Shown here in pieces: positions 8,061 through 16,146 of a DNA stretch of 64,000 bases (positions are counted from its first letter, which is position 1; each line of letters opens with the position of its first letter). This stretch comes from Williamsia sp. 1138 (lineage in GTDB: Bacteria; Actinomycetota; Actinomycetes; Mycobacteriales; Mycobacteriaceae). The translations under genes and the position numbers were made by a program. The notes beneath the pieces were generated by a model, which saw only the letters and a list, made by a program, of their open reading frames with translations, did no database searches and had not been told where the DNA came from. The stretch lies in assembly GCF_002095435.2 (NCBI RefSeq), contig NZ_MJEJ02000053.1, positions 62,001-126,000 on the forward strand, written 5' to 3'.

Positions 8061-9626
8061 TCACGACAGAACGCTTGCCCGGAATTTTCTTCGCATGAGT
8101 TTCCCGCTTGACGTGGTCGGCAGGGAACTCACGAAGTGGAATGCGCGAGGAACCTTGTATGCGGCGAGGCGCTGGCGACAATAGTCCCGGAGGGCGTCAG
8201 CATCGGCTTGCTGACCAGGGGCGAGAACGATGTATGCGTGTGCCACTTCACCTTTGACCTCATCTGGCTCGGGTGCAACACCGACCAGCGCCACCGACTC
8301 GTGTCCGATGAGAACTCGCTCAACCTCTGAGGGGTAGACGTTGTATCCGCCGGTCAGAATGAGTTCCTTGAGTCGGTCAACGACGAAGAAGCGTCCATTG
8401 CCGTCGTGCGTGGCGACATCGCCTGTTCGCAACCATCCGTCGGCGTTGATCGCCTCGGCCGTTGCTTCGGGGTTGTTCAAGTAGCCCATCGTGACGATCG
8501 GTCCCCGCACCATTAGCTGGCCTCGCTGACCAATCGGGCAGTCCTCGTCTTCGTCCTCCAACGAAACCACTTTCACTTGCACTCCCGGGTACGCGACACC
8601 GATTGATCCGTGAATGTTGGGGCCGTGCACCGTGTGCGTGGTACCGAGGCCCGACACTTCCGTCATTCCCCACACCTCGATCAGCGGCGCAGCGGTCCTC
8701 TCCTCCCATTGGCCGATGAGGCTCTCGGCTATCGTCTGGCCTCCTACGGTGCTTCTGGTCAAGGTCGACAAATCCACATCGTCGATCGCGGGGCTGGCGA
8801 GCATCATGGCGTACATGGCGGGCACACCTTCGATCATCGTCCCCTTGTGACGCTGAATCGCGTGTAGGGCGTCGTCGGCGTCAAATCGCTCGAGCAATAC
8901 GACCTTGCCGCCGGCCATGAAGGTCGAATTGATCACCACATTGCCGTAGACATGCGGCGCCGGTAAGGCCGTCACCACGACGTCGCGGCTTGTCCTTCCG
9001 TGCATGGTGGCGGTGTATGCGCAGTTGAGCACAAGTGATCGCTGTGATTGCATCGCGCCTTTGGGATGTCCGGTCGTGCCCGATGTATAGGCGATACACG
9101 CAACCGAGTCTGGGTCGACTGACGCAGGCTCCCTTTGGTGTTCGTCGTCGCTGACGTCAGTATCCAACAGACTCGTGACGCTGCCATCTCCCTTGTCAAA
9201 GGAGGCAATCAGCGCCAAGGTGGGTAGCGATCGCAGTACGCCCCCAACGGCGTGGAGACGCTCATCGGACAAGAGAATACCCTTGGCTTCTGAGTCTCGA
9301 AGAACATAACCAATTTCTTCGCCGGTGAGCATGACGTTCAACGGAACAACAGTCGCACCGATTCTGAGAATCCCGTGATATGCCGCGATCCACTCCCACC
9401 GATTCTGCGAGTACAGCGCAACCCGGTCCCCCGGGTGAATACCGGACGCCCGCAGAGCCTCTGCGACTCGGTATGCTTCGTGATTCAGCTCTGAGTAGGT
9501 GAGGGTACGACCAGCCGTCGCCAGCCCAATCGATTCTCCCCATCTGCGAGCAAGTCTCGGCAACAGTTGCCCAAGGCCATCAATTGGCGCGAGGTCACGG
9601 CGAAGTACTTTCGTGGTCGTGCCCAT
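8061..9626 (-). CDS. Acyl-CoA synthetase (AMP-forming)
   Basis: 521 residues, ANL superfamily. P-loop-like YTSGTTGHPKG at about 180-190, the adenylate-binding VWGMTE segment, WLRTGD, and the C-terminal catalytic Lys in TTSSGKLMRRKF. It activates a carboxylic acid to its CoA thioester through an acyl-adenylate. ATG at 9626 preferred, with GGAG seven bases upstream; an upstream in-frame start would add 24 unconserved residues. Divergent from the CocE-type hydrolase with a palindrome in the gap, which suggests that ester hydrolysis feeds the ligase. Confidence 0.9.
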   Translation of the reverse strand: MGTTTKVLRRDLAPIDGLGQLLPRLARRWGESIGLATAGRTLTYSELNHEAYRVAEALRASGIHPGDRVALYSQNRWEWIAAYHGILRIGATVVPLNVMLTGEEIGYVLRDSEAKGILLSDERLHAVGGVLRSLPTLALIASFDKGDGSVTSLLDTDVSDDEHQREPASVDPDSVACIAYTSGTTGHPKGAMQSQRSLVLNCAYTATMHGRTSRDVVVTALPAPHVYGNVVINSTFMAGGKVVLLERFDADDALHAIQRHKGTMIEGVPAMYAMMLASPAIDDVDLSTLTRSTVGGQTIAESLIGQWEERTAAPLIEVWGMTEVSGLGTTHTVHGPNIHGSIGVAYPGVQVKVVSLEDEDEDCPIGQRGQLMVRGPIVTMGYLNNPEATAEAINADGWLRTGDVATHDGNGRFFVVDRLKELILTGGYNVYPSEVERVLIGHESVALVGVAPEPDEVKGEVAHAYIVLAPGQQADADALRDYCRQRLAAYKVPRAFHFVSSLPTTSSGKLMRRKFRASVLS

Positions 9627-9723
9627 GCTGGGGCTCCATCTCTTTAGTCGGTTCCGCACCTGTTTTATCCCGGGTGCGATCTCTTCCACCACCACCAAAT
9701 GGCGGTACCAAAATCAAGTGATA

Positions 9724-9738
9724 GGTGACACAGTCACC
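9724..9738. promoter_or_regulatory. Perfect palindrome in the ligase/CocE divergent promoter
   Basis: GGTGAC-ACA-GTCACC, a perfect 6-3-6 inverted repeat in the 232-bp gap between two divergent genes. Position and symmetry suggest a dimeric repressor or activator site; the regulator is unknown, and the nearby LuxR-type response regulator is one candidate. Confidence 0.45.
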
Positions 9739-9858
9739 ACACGGGTTGTCCAATGACCCCGCTCGCTGCGGGTACTGGCAGGTACAACCGACAGGCAGTG
9801 ACGATCCCTACGGGCGCCTCGACAATCGGGTGCGTTCAGCCCCTCAGGAGGTACGAAA

Positions 9859-11562
9859 GTGACCAAGATAGTGGTCGAGTTCGACATGGCGGCCGTAATG
9901 CGAGACGGCACCGTGTTGCGGGCCGATATCTACCGGCCAGACCAGGAGGGACCGTGGCCGGTACTGTTGAGCCGCATGCCATATGGCAAAGGGGCCCCGT
10001 CCCTGCTCGCCATGCTCGAACCGACCGCCCTGGCCAAGCAAGGCTTCATCGTCGTGCTGCAAGACACCAGAGGCCGTTTCAGCTCCGATGGCGATTGGGA
10101 ACCGTGGACTCACGAGGAACAGGACGGCTACGACTCAGTGCAGTGGGCGGCCACCCTCCCCGACTCGAACGGATCCGTCGGAATGTATGGGAGCAGCTAC
10201 TTGGGCAATGCGCAGTGGATGGCCGCGCTGTCGCGACCACCTGCGCTCAAGGCGATTGCCCCACAGGTCACGTGGTCAGATCCTGACGACGGCCTATTCT
10301 CTCGCGGTGGTGCACTCGAGCTGGGCCTGTCCTTACCATGGTCCCTCGCCCAGGGGATCGACACCGTGATGCGTCGTCACGCCGCCGACGGCCCCGCAGT
10401 GGTCGGTGACGCGGTCGCCGCTCTGGTGAAGGATCTCGACGAGATCTGTACGACTGCCTACTGGGAGACACCGGCTGACCACCATCCGGCCTTCGTTCGT
10501 CATGACATCCGCGAGCTGGGTTTCGAGCACTCCCGCCGGGAACCCGGGTGGGCCGCGTCGTGTCGCGTCGCTGGGCGCTACCAGGAGGTAGAGGTACCTA
10601 GTCTGATCATAGCGGGGTGGTGGGACTGCTTCGGCCAGGGGTCGCTCGACAACTTCACAGAGGCTCGCGCCGCCGGCCGGCCGGCAAACCTGATCGTCGG
10701 GCCGTGGCCCCATCCGGGCCCCTACTCGCAAGTCGGCGACACCAACTTCGGCCTCGGCGCAAGTGGTGATCTCATGGGGTTCCGTGGACGACTGATCGAC
10801 ATTCAATCTCGATGGCTTCGGCAGTGGTTGGCACCTGACGCCGTCGACGCCGAACCCCCAGCCGTACAGGGTGCGTTACCTCCGGTTCTCCTATTCGTGA
10901 TGGGAAGCAACCAGTGGCGCGAGGAAAGCGAGTGGCCACTCGCACGTGCCGTGGAAACGTCCTGGTTTCTGCGCGCCGACGGTCGACTGACCCAGGACTC
11001 GCCGCTCGAAGATGAAGGAAGTAGCCACTATTCGTACAACCCCCACAACCCGGTCCCCACCACCGGTGGTTCGATTCTCATGTCCAGCGAGTTTCGGGCA
11101 GGACCTATGGATCAGGCGGTCGTCGAGGCACGTCCTGATGTCACGGTCTTCACCAGTGAGCAACTGACTGCCGACCTCGAAGTAACTGGCCGCGTTCGCG
11201 CAACTCTTCATGCGGTGACCGATGCGGAAACAACCGACTGGGTTGTACGCCTGTGTGATGTCGACCCGACAGGCACATCCACCAACGTCGTCGATGGCAT
11301 TCTCCGAGTGGACACTCGGCCGGACGAGTACATGGAACACATCATCGACCTGTGGTCGACAAGTTACGTGTTCCGAGCTGGGCATCGCGTTCGCGTCCAG
11401 GTCACTTCGAGTAATTTCCCAAGATGGGACAGAAATACGAATGCACGCGCGTCCGATGGAACAGCGGATCAGATGACTACGGCTGCACAGGGAATCGGCC
11501 ACGACGCTGTGCGCCGCTCTTTCATCGTCCTGCCGATCATCCCTGACGTGACCGAAGCGTGA
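9859..11562 (+). CDS. CocE/NonD-family hydrolase
   Basis: 567 residues, close to cocaine esterase in length and order: alpha/beta-hydrolase domain with nucleophile Ser113 in GSSYLG, Asp256 in GWWDCFGQ and His285 in VGPWPHPG, then a C-terminal jelly-roll (X-Pro-DPP C domain) from about 330. It hydrolyses an ester or amide; members include cocaine esterase and glutaryl-7-ACA acylase. GTG start with AGGAGG seven bases upstream. No signal peptide, so cytoplasmic. Divergent from an acyl-CoA ligase that could activate the released acid. Confidence 0.9.
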   Translation: MTKIVVEFDMAAVMRDGTVLRADIYRPDQEGPWPVLLSRMPYGKGAPSLLAMLEPTALAKQGFIVVLQDTRGRFSSDGDWEPWTHEEQDGYDSVQWAATLPDSNGSVGMYGSSYLGNAQWMAALSRPPALKAIAPQVTWSDPDDGLFSRGGALELGLSLPWSLAQGIDTVMRRHAADGPAVVGDAVAALVKDLDEICTTAYWETPADHHPAFVRHDIRELGFEHSRREPGWAASCRVAGRYQEVEVPSLIIAGWWDCFGQGSLDNFTEARAAGRPANLIVGPWPHPGPYSQVGDTNFGLGASGDLMGFRGRLIDIQSRWLRQWLAPDAVDAEPPAVQGALPPVLLFVMGSNQWREESEWPLARAVETSWFLRADGRLTQDSPLEDEGSSHYSYNPHNPVPTTGGSILMSSEFRAGPMDQAVVEARPDVTVFTSEQLTADLEVTGRVRATLHAVTDAETTDWVVRLCDVDPTGTSTNVVDGILRVDTRPDEYMEHIIDLWSTSYVFRAGHRVRVQVTSSNFPRWDRNTNARASDGTADQMTTAAQGIGHDAVRRSFIVLPIIPDVTEA

Positions 11563-11564
11563 GA

Positions 11565-11590
11565 AACAGCCGGCGATAGTGTCGGCTGTT
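11565..11590 (+). terminator. Putative terminator of the CocE-type gene
   Basis: AACAGCCG / CGGCTGTT, perfect 8-bp stem with a 10-nt loop, starting two bases after the stop codon. There is no T-run. Likely hairpin terminator. Confidence 0.55.
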
Positions 11591-11651
11591 CCCGCCAGAT
11601 CGATGTCGCCGAACCGCGTGCGTCTGCTGCCTCGGACATACCTCCCATCGC

Positions 11652-11969
11652 CTGACACCTCCACCTCCACCTCCACCGCCTCCCGCCGAGCGGCCTGATC
11701 TGGTCGTGGGTAGTCCAATCGCTGGCGAGGATGCGGTGGCCGTCAGCAACGTGGGCTCGGCGCCGGCCACCAATGTGGTGCTGTTGGTGTTAGGTGTCCC
11801 GCCGAGCCTTACTGGGCAGTACACCATCGCTATCGTCCCTGCTGGTCGCTCAGTCGCAGTCGATCTCGGACCCGTCCGTCCGCCTTCACTGTTCTTGAGT
11901 GGATTCGTATGGTCAGCTCAGCAAGATGCGAAGTACGACAACAATATTCGGGTGGATATCTATTCCTGA
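11652..11969 (+). pseudogene. Headless C-terminal fragment with proline run and CARDB-like domain
   Basis: An open frame reads a run of eight prolines, then AERPDLVVGSP and about 85 residues of alternating hydrophobic pattern ending NNIRVDIYS, with ordinary codon use. This looks like a proline linker followed by a CARDB-like beta-sandwich. In-frame sequence upstream of the prolines is Cys/Arg-rich with no start codon and does not look coding, so the 5' part of the gene appears to be missing. A GTG at 11706 could start an 87-residue protein, but it has no ribosome site. Identity of the parent protein unknown. Confidence 0.45.
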
Positions 11970-12033
11970 CCCCAGGTCAGTCGGCCGCAATCGTTCGTAG
12001 CGTCTGCCGCGTAGTGCGACGGGTGGCTGCGCG

Positions 12034-12087
12034 ACCGTGGGCGAACCTACTGTCTATACAACCGTGGGCGAATCTACTTTCCGCACA
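12034..12087. repeat. Two-copy 27-bp tandem repeat
   Basis: Units 12034-12060 and 12061-12087 share 22 of 27 bases, including the identical core ACCGTGGGCGAA and CTACT. Function unknown; an imprecise duplication or a recombination/protein-binding site. Confidence 0.6.
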
Positions 12088-12390
12088 ACCGAAGTGGGGC
12101 GTGCCCCGATTGCAGGGGACGAGGGCGTGTGGCTGCGAGGACATTAGGCCACGCAGCGGCGAGATCGGTGGCGGCCGTCCGGTCGAGGAACCTGCAGACG
12201 CGGGCGAGGCGGCAGTGAAGCATCACCTAGCTGCCGTGCCTGATCTGTCGGGTGAACAGAACCTGGTGTAGGGGCGACTGGGGCGGAGTTGCACTCATTG
12301 CCGCGATCCTGCCCACAGTTGTGGTGGTGCTGACCGTGATGGTCGGGGTGCGACCGCTTTGAAATCTCGGCTGCCGCTCGTCCGCGGCCG

Positions 12391-12419
12391 CCGATAATCG
12401 GTAACTATGTCAGTTCGAG
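12391..12419. repeat. Dispersed motif, copy 1
   Basis: Contains CCGATAATCGG followed by TAACTATGTC and a TCGA end. The copy at 27714-27740 matches it at about 24 positions, with one single-base gap and two substitutions. Both copies sit in gene-poor stretches flanking the long catabolic operon. Confidence 0.5.
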
Positions 12420-12703
12420 TCCAGGCTGGACATCCCCTACGAGGAATGCGTCGGCGCATTTGCGGCGAGCTGTCACGGCGAGACGGTGGAGAAGTACGCG
12501 CGATGGCCGCGCAAGTAACCGCTACGCATTCTGCCGGGGGTCGCGAAGCTTTGGTGGTTCGGAACGCCGCGAGCGCGAAGACTCGCGCGGGCGTCGACCG
12601 CGGGACGCTCGAAGTCTATTGCGCGCTGTACCTGCCAAATCAGCACGAAGAGCGCCCCGGTGTTTACTATCGATGACTTGTCTGCGGCCCCTTGCTTCGA
12701 AAG

Positions 12704-13501
12704 TCAACGAAATGTATAAACAGGCGCCCGCTTGGACAGAAACGCCCTCTGCGCTTCGTCGCAATCTTGCGTCAAAGCCGTCAACACTTGTTGCCGGTTC
12801 TCGAATGCGACGGTTGATCGCATATCGGTGCTCTCGACCGCGTGCCACATCCCTTCCTTGGTCAGTTGCACCGAGAACGGGGGATTGAGCATGATTTCAG
12901 CGGCCTTGGAATAGGCCGCTGAAAGAAGTTGGTCGGGCTCCACGATGGCGGTCACCAGCCCGATCCGTAGTGCTTCTTCCGTGCCGCAGCGGCGTCCTGT
13001 CAGCATGAGTTCGTGAGCTCGCCCCGCGCCGACGATTCGGGGGAGGAGCCAGGAGACGCCGACGTCGCAGCCTGAGTATCCGGCTCTGATGAACGACGCC
13101 GCAAAGATCGAAGATTTTGCCGCGATCCGGATGTCGCTGGCGCACGCGAATGCCAGGCCTGCACCTGCTGCTGCACCATTGATCGCCGCAATGACCGGAA
13201 CCTCCAGCTCGTGTAGCTGCACAAAAAGATCGGCGATGCTCTCCTGTCTTACGAGGTAGTTGATCGGCGACGGCTCCCCGATCTGGTCCTCATCCCCGTA
13301 TCCGCCCAGATCGATGCCGGCACAGAATGCGCGGCCCGCGCCGGTCAGCACGACCACTCGGCAGTTGCGGTCGACTCTGACGACCGCCAACGCGGCCTTG
13401 AACTCTTCGACAAAATCGCGGTTGAGGGTGTTGAGTTTTTCCGGACGATTCAGGGTCAGCAGACGGACTCCGGGCATTGGCTCTGAAAGGTTCACCAGCA
13501 C
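12704..13501 (-). CDS. Enoyl-CoA hydratase/isomerase-family protein
   Basis: 265 residues, crotonase fold with the oxyanion-hole segments AFCAGIDLGGYG and NGAAAGAGLAFACASD. Neither glutamate of classical hydratases is in place: the GGGxE position reads GAGLA and the PEI position reads ASFIRAG. An Asp in SGCDVGVSWLLPR occupies the site used by isomerase/hydrolase-type members. It probably is not a simple hydratase; double-bond isomerase or thioesterase-like activity is possible. GTG start with AAAGG eight bases upstream. Separated from the main operon by the oppositely oriented EthD gene. Confidence 0.83.
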   Translation of the reverse strand: MLVNLSEPMPGVRLLTLNRPEKLNTLNRDFVEEFKAALAVVRVDRNCRVVVLTGAGRAFCAGIDLGGYGDEDQIGEPSPINYLVRQESIADLFVQLHELEVPVIAAINGAAAGAGLAFACASDIRIAAKSSIFAASFIRAGYSGCDVGVSWLLPRIVGAGRAHELMLTGRRCGTEEALRIGLVTAIVEPDQLLSAAYSKAAEIMLNPPFSVQLTKEGMWHAVESTDMRSTVAFENRQQVLTALTQDCDEAQRAFLSKRAPVYTFR

Positions 13502-13615
13502 TGAATCAGCCTTTCTGTGTAAATCGAGAAATTTTCGCGTCGGTATCGATGGTTAGCACCGAGGGCGGTTCTCGGCTAGCGTCGAGTGAAACGTCGCTTT
13601 AAAGGAGTATTCATC

Positions 13616-13984
13616 ATGAGCGTGCATTTAATTTTCTGCGTTAAGCGCTTGGAAACAATTTCACAAGAGAAATTTCTTGACTACTGGCACAATGTTCACG
13701 GACCGCTTGTCCGGGAACGGGCAGAGGTACTAGGGATCCTTCGTTACGAACAGGCCCATCCCGTGCCCGGGAATCCAGCAGGTCCTATCGCGCAATTGCG
13801 CGGCGCTCCGGATCCGTTCGACGGCGTCGCATCACTGTGGTTCGAATCTCTGGAGCAGTTTCAGGCCGGCGGCTCGACGCCGGAAGGACGGCGAGCCGCC
13901 GGTGAGCTCCTGGAGGACGAGAAGCGATTCATCGATCTGGAGAAGTCGCCACTCTGGTTGGCAGACGACCGGGTTGTTGTCTAA
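13616..13984 (+). CDS. EthD-family protein
   Basis: 122 residues. The dimeric alpha+beta-barrel EthD fold is suggested by FLDYWHNVHGPLVRERAEVL near the N-terminus, the family hallmark. EthD proteins are small accessory or catalytic proteins found with oxidative catabolic genes, first noted in ethyl tert-butyl ether degradation; biochemical roles are mostly unknown. ATG at 13616 has AAAGGAG ten bases upstream. It is divergent from the crotonase-family gene and its stop overlaps that of the MDR gene in a tail-to-tail arrangement. Confidence 0.82.
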   Translation: MSVHLIFCVKRLETISQEKFLDYWHNVHGPLVRERAEVLGILRYEQAHPVPGNPAGPIAQLRGAPDPFDGVASLWFESLEQFQAGGSTPEGRRAAGELLEDEKRFIDLEKSPLWLADDRVVV

Positions 13985-14955
13985 CTTTCGCGGATACTCA
14001 GCATGAGGTTGCCGGTCGCTCGGCGCTCCGCCATGGAGTGCAGAGCATCGGTGGCGTTCTCCAGGGTGTACGTCTGACCGACGATGGGCACGAGCCGCCC
14101 GGTTGCCATCAGATTGGACAGCTCGAACCACTGGTCGCGGAGATAGGTCGGACGAGGCGTCCAGAACGCACCCCAGCCGACGCCGACGACGTCCAGATTG
14201 TTGAGGAGCAGCCTGTTGACCTTCACCGTCGGGATGTCGCCGCCGGTGAACCCGATCACGAGCAATCGTCCTTCAGGCGCGAGGCTGCGAAGACTGTCGG
14301 TGAAGCGATCTCCGCCGACGGGGTCCACGACGATGTCGACGCCGCGTCCCCCGGTGAGTTCGCGTGCCCTGTCTTTGAATCCCTCCACCGGGATGACTTC
14401 GTCTGCGCCGGCTGCGCGTACCGCGTCGACTTTGTCGGGACTCGAAACGACCGCGATGACCCGCGCCCCCAGAGCGGAGGCGATCTGCACGCTCGCCGTG
14501 CCGATGCCACCGGCCGCGCCGTGAACGAGCACCGTCTCGCCGGCGCCCAGGCGTCCGCGTCGGACGAGCGCGAAGTACATGGTCGTGTAGTTGAACGGAA
14601 CCGCGGTGCCCTCTGTGATTGTTCGCTCGGCGGGAATGGCGAAGGTCATTCCGACGTCTGCGACCGCCTTCTCTGCCCACCCACCGGTCGAAGTGATGGC
14701 CGTGACCCGGTCGCCCACGGCAAAGTCCGAACCGACGGGCGCAGACGTCACGACACCGCCCACCACGCCGCCCAGAATGAACGGTAGTTCCGGCTTCAAC
14801 TGGTATTTGCCTTGCGTGAGTAGCAGATCCGGGTATGTCACCTGAGATGAATGGACGTCGATGCCCACCTGCGATCCGGTGGGCACCGGGTCGGGAACTT
14901 CGCCATACTCCACCGCATCCGGACCGCCGAGAGTTCTGAGTATTGCTGCCTTCAC
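13981..14955 (-). CDS. Zinc-independent MDR oxidoreductase (quinone-oxidoreductase-like)
   Basis: 324 residues. GroES-like N-terminal domain and Rossmann domain with VHGAAGGIGTASVQIA; the cysteine/histidine zinc ligands of alcohol dehydrogenases are absent, so it belongs with NADPH:quinone oxidoreductases and enoyl reductases. In this operon an enoyl-CoA or enone reductase is plausible. GTG at 14955 chosen: AAGGAG lies seven bases upstream, whereas the ATG 36 bases earlier has none. Last gene of the minus-strand operon that begins with the Liv substrate-binding protein. Confidence 0.87.
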   Translation of the reverse strand: MKAAILRTLGGPDAVEYGEVPDPVPTGSQVGIDVHSSQVTYPDLLLTQGKYQLKPELPFILGGVVGGVVTSAPVGSDFAVGDRVTAITSTGGWAEKAVADVGMTFAIPAERTITEGTAVPFNYTTMYFALVRRGRLGAGETVLVHGAAGGIGTASVQIASALGARVIAVVSSPDKVDAVRAAGADEVIPVEGFKDRARELTGGRGVDIVVDPVGGDRFTDSLRSLAPEGRLLVIGFTGGDIPTVKVNRLLLNNLDVVGVGWGAFWTPRPTYLRDQWFELSNLMATGRLVPIVGQTYTLENATDALHSMAERRATGNLMLSIRES

Positions 14956-15014
14956 CTGTTTCTCCTTCTTGCTAATGATTTCGTGAGACATTCAGTCGAG
15001 CAAGACTGTTGAAG

Positions 15015-15770
15015 TCAGAAGATGCTGTAGCCGCCGTCGACGACGACTTCGGTGCCGGTGTGCGCGGCGTGTCGGGGGTCGGCTAGAAACGCCGCGAGGT
15101 CGCCGAACTCCGAAGGCTGGATCCATCGACGAATAGGGGTCCTCGTGGTGGTCGCGTCGAGGAACTTCTCGCTTTCTCGAGCTCCCGCTGTCATTTCCGT
15201 CTCGACCCAACCGGGCAGCACCATGTTGCATCGGATCCGGTAGCGGGCCAGTTCGACTGACAGCGTTCGGCCCAGTGCCAGCACCCCTGCCTTCGAGGTC
15301 GCATACGCCGACTGGCTGGGTGCCCCTAAGCGGGCGGCGAGGGAAGACACGATGATCATCGCGCCGGGGTGTCCGCTCTCCACCATGTGGCGGGCCACGG
15401 CTCTGGTGGTCAAGAACGTCCCGTCGAGGTTTGTCTGCAACACGTCTCGCCAGACCGCGAGCGAAGTTTCCAAGAAGGGAACTGGCTGCGCGACTCCGGC
15501 ATTGGCGACGAGACCGTCGACGTGACCGACGAGATCGAGGGTCGTTATCATCGCGGTGTCGACGGCGGCTTCGTCACGGACGTCGCAGGTGACCGCGTAC
15601 GCCTCGATTCCCGAGGCGGCGAGCCGAGAGATCGCCTGCTCACTGCGGCTTGCGTCGCGAGCCCAGACAACGATCCGCGCTCCCGCCTTGCCGATGCCTT
15701 CGGCCATGCCGAGACCGATTCCGCCGTTGCCGCCGGTGACGACGACGTTGAGGCCACTGAGATCAGTCAT
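15015..15770 (-). CDS. SDR-family oxidoreductase
   Basis: 251 residues, classical short-chain dehydrogenase: TGGNGGIGLGMAEG cofactor loop, LVANAGVAQP, catalytic Ser in IIVSSLAA and YATSK. The residue after the glycine motif region (VVWARD) favours NADPH or an undetermined cofactor. It would oxidise a secondary alcohol, such as a 3-hydroxyacyl-CoA. Overlaps the DUF6285 gene upstream by 8 bases, consistent with co-translation. Confidence 0.9.
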   Translation of the reverse strand: MTDLSGLNVVVTGGNGGIGLGMAEGIGKAGARIVVWARDASRSEQAISRLAASGIEAYAVTCDVRDEAAVDTAMITTLDLVGHVDGLVANAGVAQPVPFLETSLAVWRDVLQTNLDGTFLTTRAVARHMVESGHPGAMIIVSSLAARLGAPSQSAYATSKAGVLALGRTLSVELARYRIRCNMVLPGWVETEMTAGARESEKFLDATTTRTPIRRWIQPSEFGDLAAFLADPRHAAHTGTEVVVDGGYSIF

Positions 15771-16146
15771 CGGACGGTGCCGCCGAGCGCTCCACGTAGC
15801 GAGGGCTGTCGACCGTCAGACGTCGCTCCGCGTCGTCTTTCAACACGGCGACCAGGTCAGGCCCAATAGCCTGCTCGCCGGACCGGATCGACTGTGCGAG
15901 TTCTGCATCGGTCCGGTATCCGAGTTCGGCCAGCGCCTGCCGATGCTCATGCCCCACCTCCGTTTCGTTCCCGAGTTGTCGTCCCACGATCTCCAGCGCG
16001 TTGATCGCAGTCCGGAGCTCGAAAGCCTGATCGGCACCGACATCGTTGCGAACGGCTCGTAAGAATTCCCCCACCGCGTCGATCAGTTCGACCGCGGACG
16101 GTCCGGTGAAGAGGTCATCGTGCTCGGTCAAAGAGCCGTCAGGCAT
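15763..16146 (-). CDS. DUF6285-family small protein
   Basis: 127 residues, soluble, helical (LIDAVGEFLRAVRNDVGADQ). It matches the pattern of a small family usually encoded directly after an APH-type phosphotransferase in acyl-CoA catabolic operons, as it is here. ATG at 16146 overlaps the end of the phosphotransferase gene by 8 bases; a longer reading frame would extend further into that gene. Function unknown; a partner or regulatory subunit of the kinase-like protein is a reasonable guess. Confidence 0.72.
   Translation of the reverse strand: MPDGSLTEHDDLFTGPSAVELIDAVGEFLRAVRNDVGADQAFELRTAINALEIVGRQLGNETEVGHEHRQALAELGYRTDAELAQSIRSGEQAIGPDLVAVLKDDAERRLTVDSPRYVERSAAPSDD

Larger units (their letters stand above)
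11970..12703. other. Gene-poor scar with short coding-like remnants
   Basis: No intact gene. Contents: the 27-bp tandem repeat at 12034-12087; a 36-codon frame from a GTG at 12252 to 12362 that would encode one hydrophobic helix (GGVALIAAILPTVVVVLTVM); the motif at 12391-12419 that recurs at 27714; and a short open stretch, 12405-12518, with strong third-position GC bias (LDIPYEECVGAFAASCHGE) but no start. The mixture of disconnected coding-like pieces suggests decayed DNA rather than a normal promoter region. Confidence 0.45.

Noticed and set aside
11706-11969. Treating the CARDB-like frame as a complete 87-residue gene
   Set aside because: The GTG has no ribosome site and the coding-like proline linker continues upstream of it, which fits a truncated gene better.
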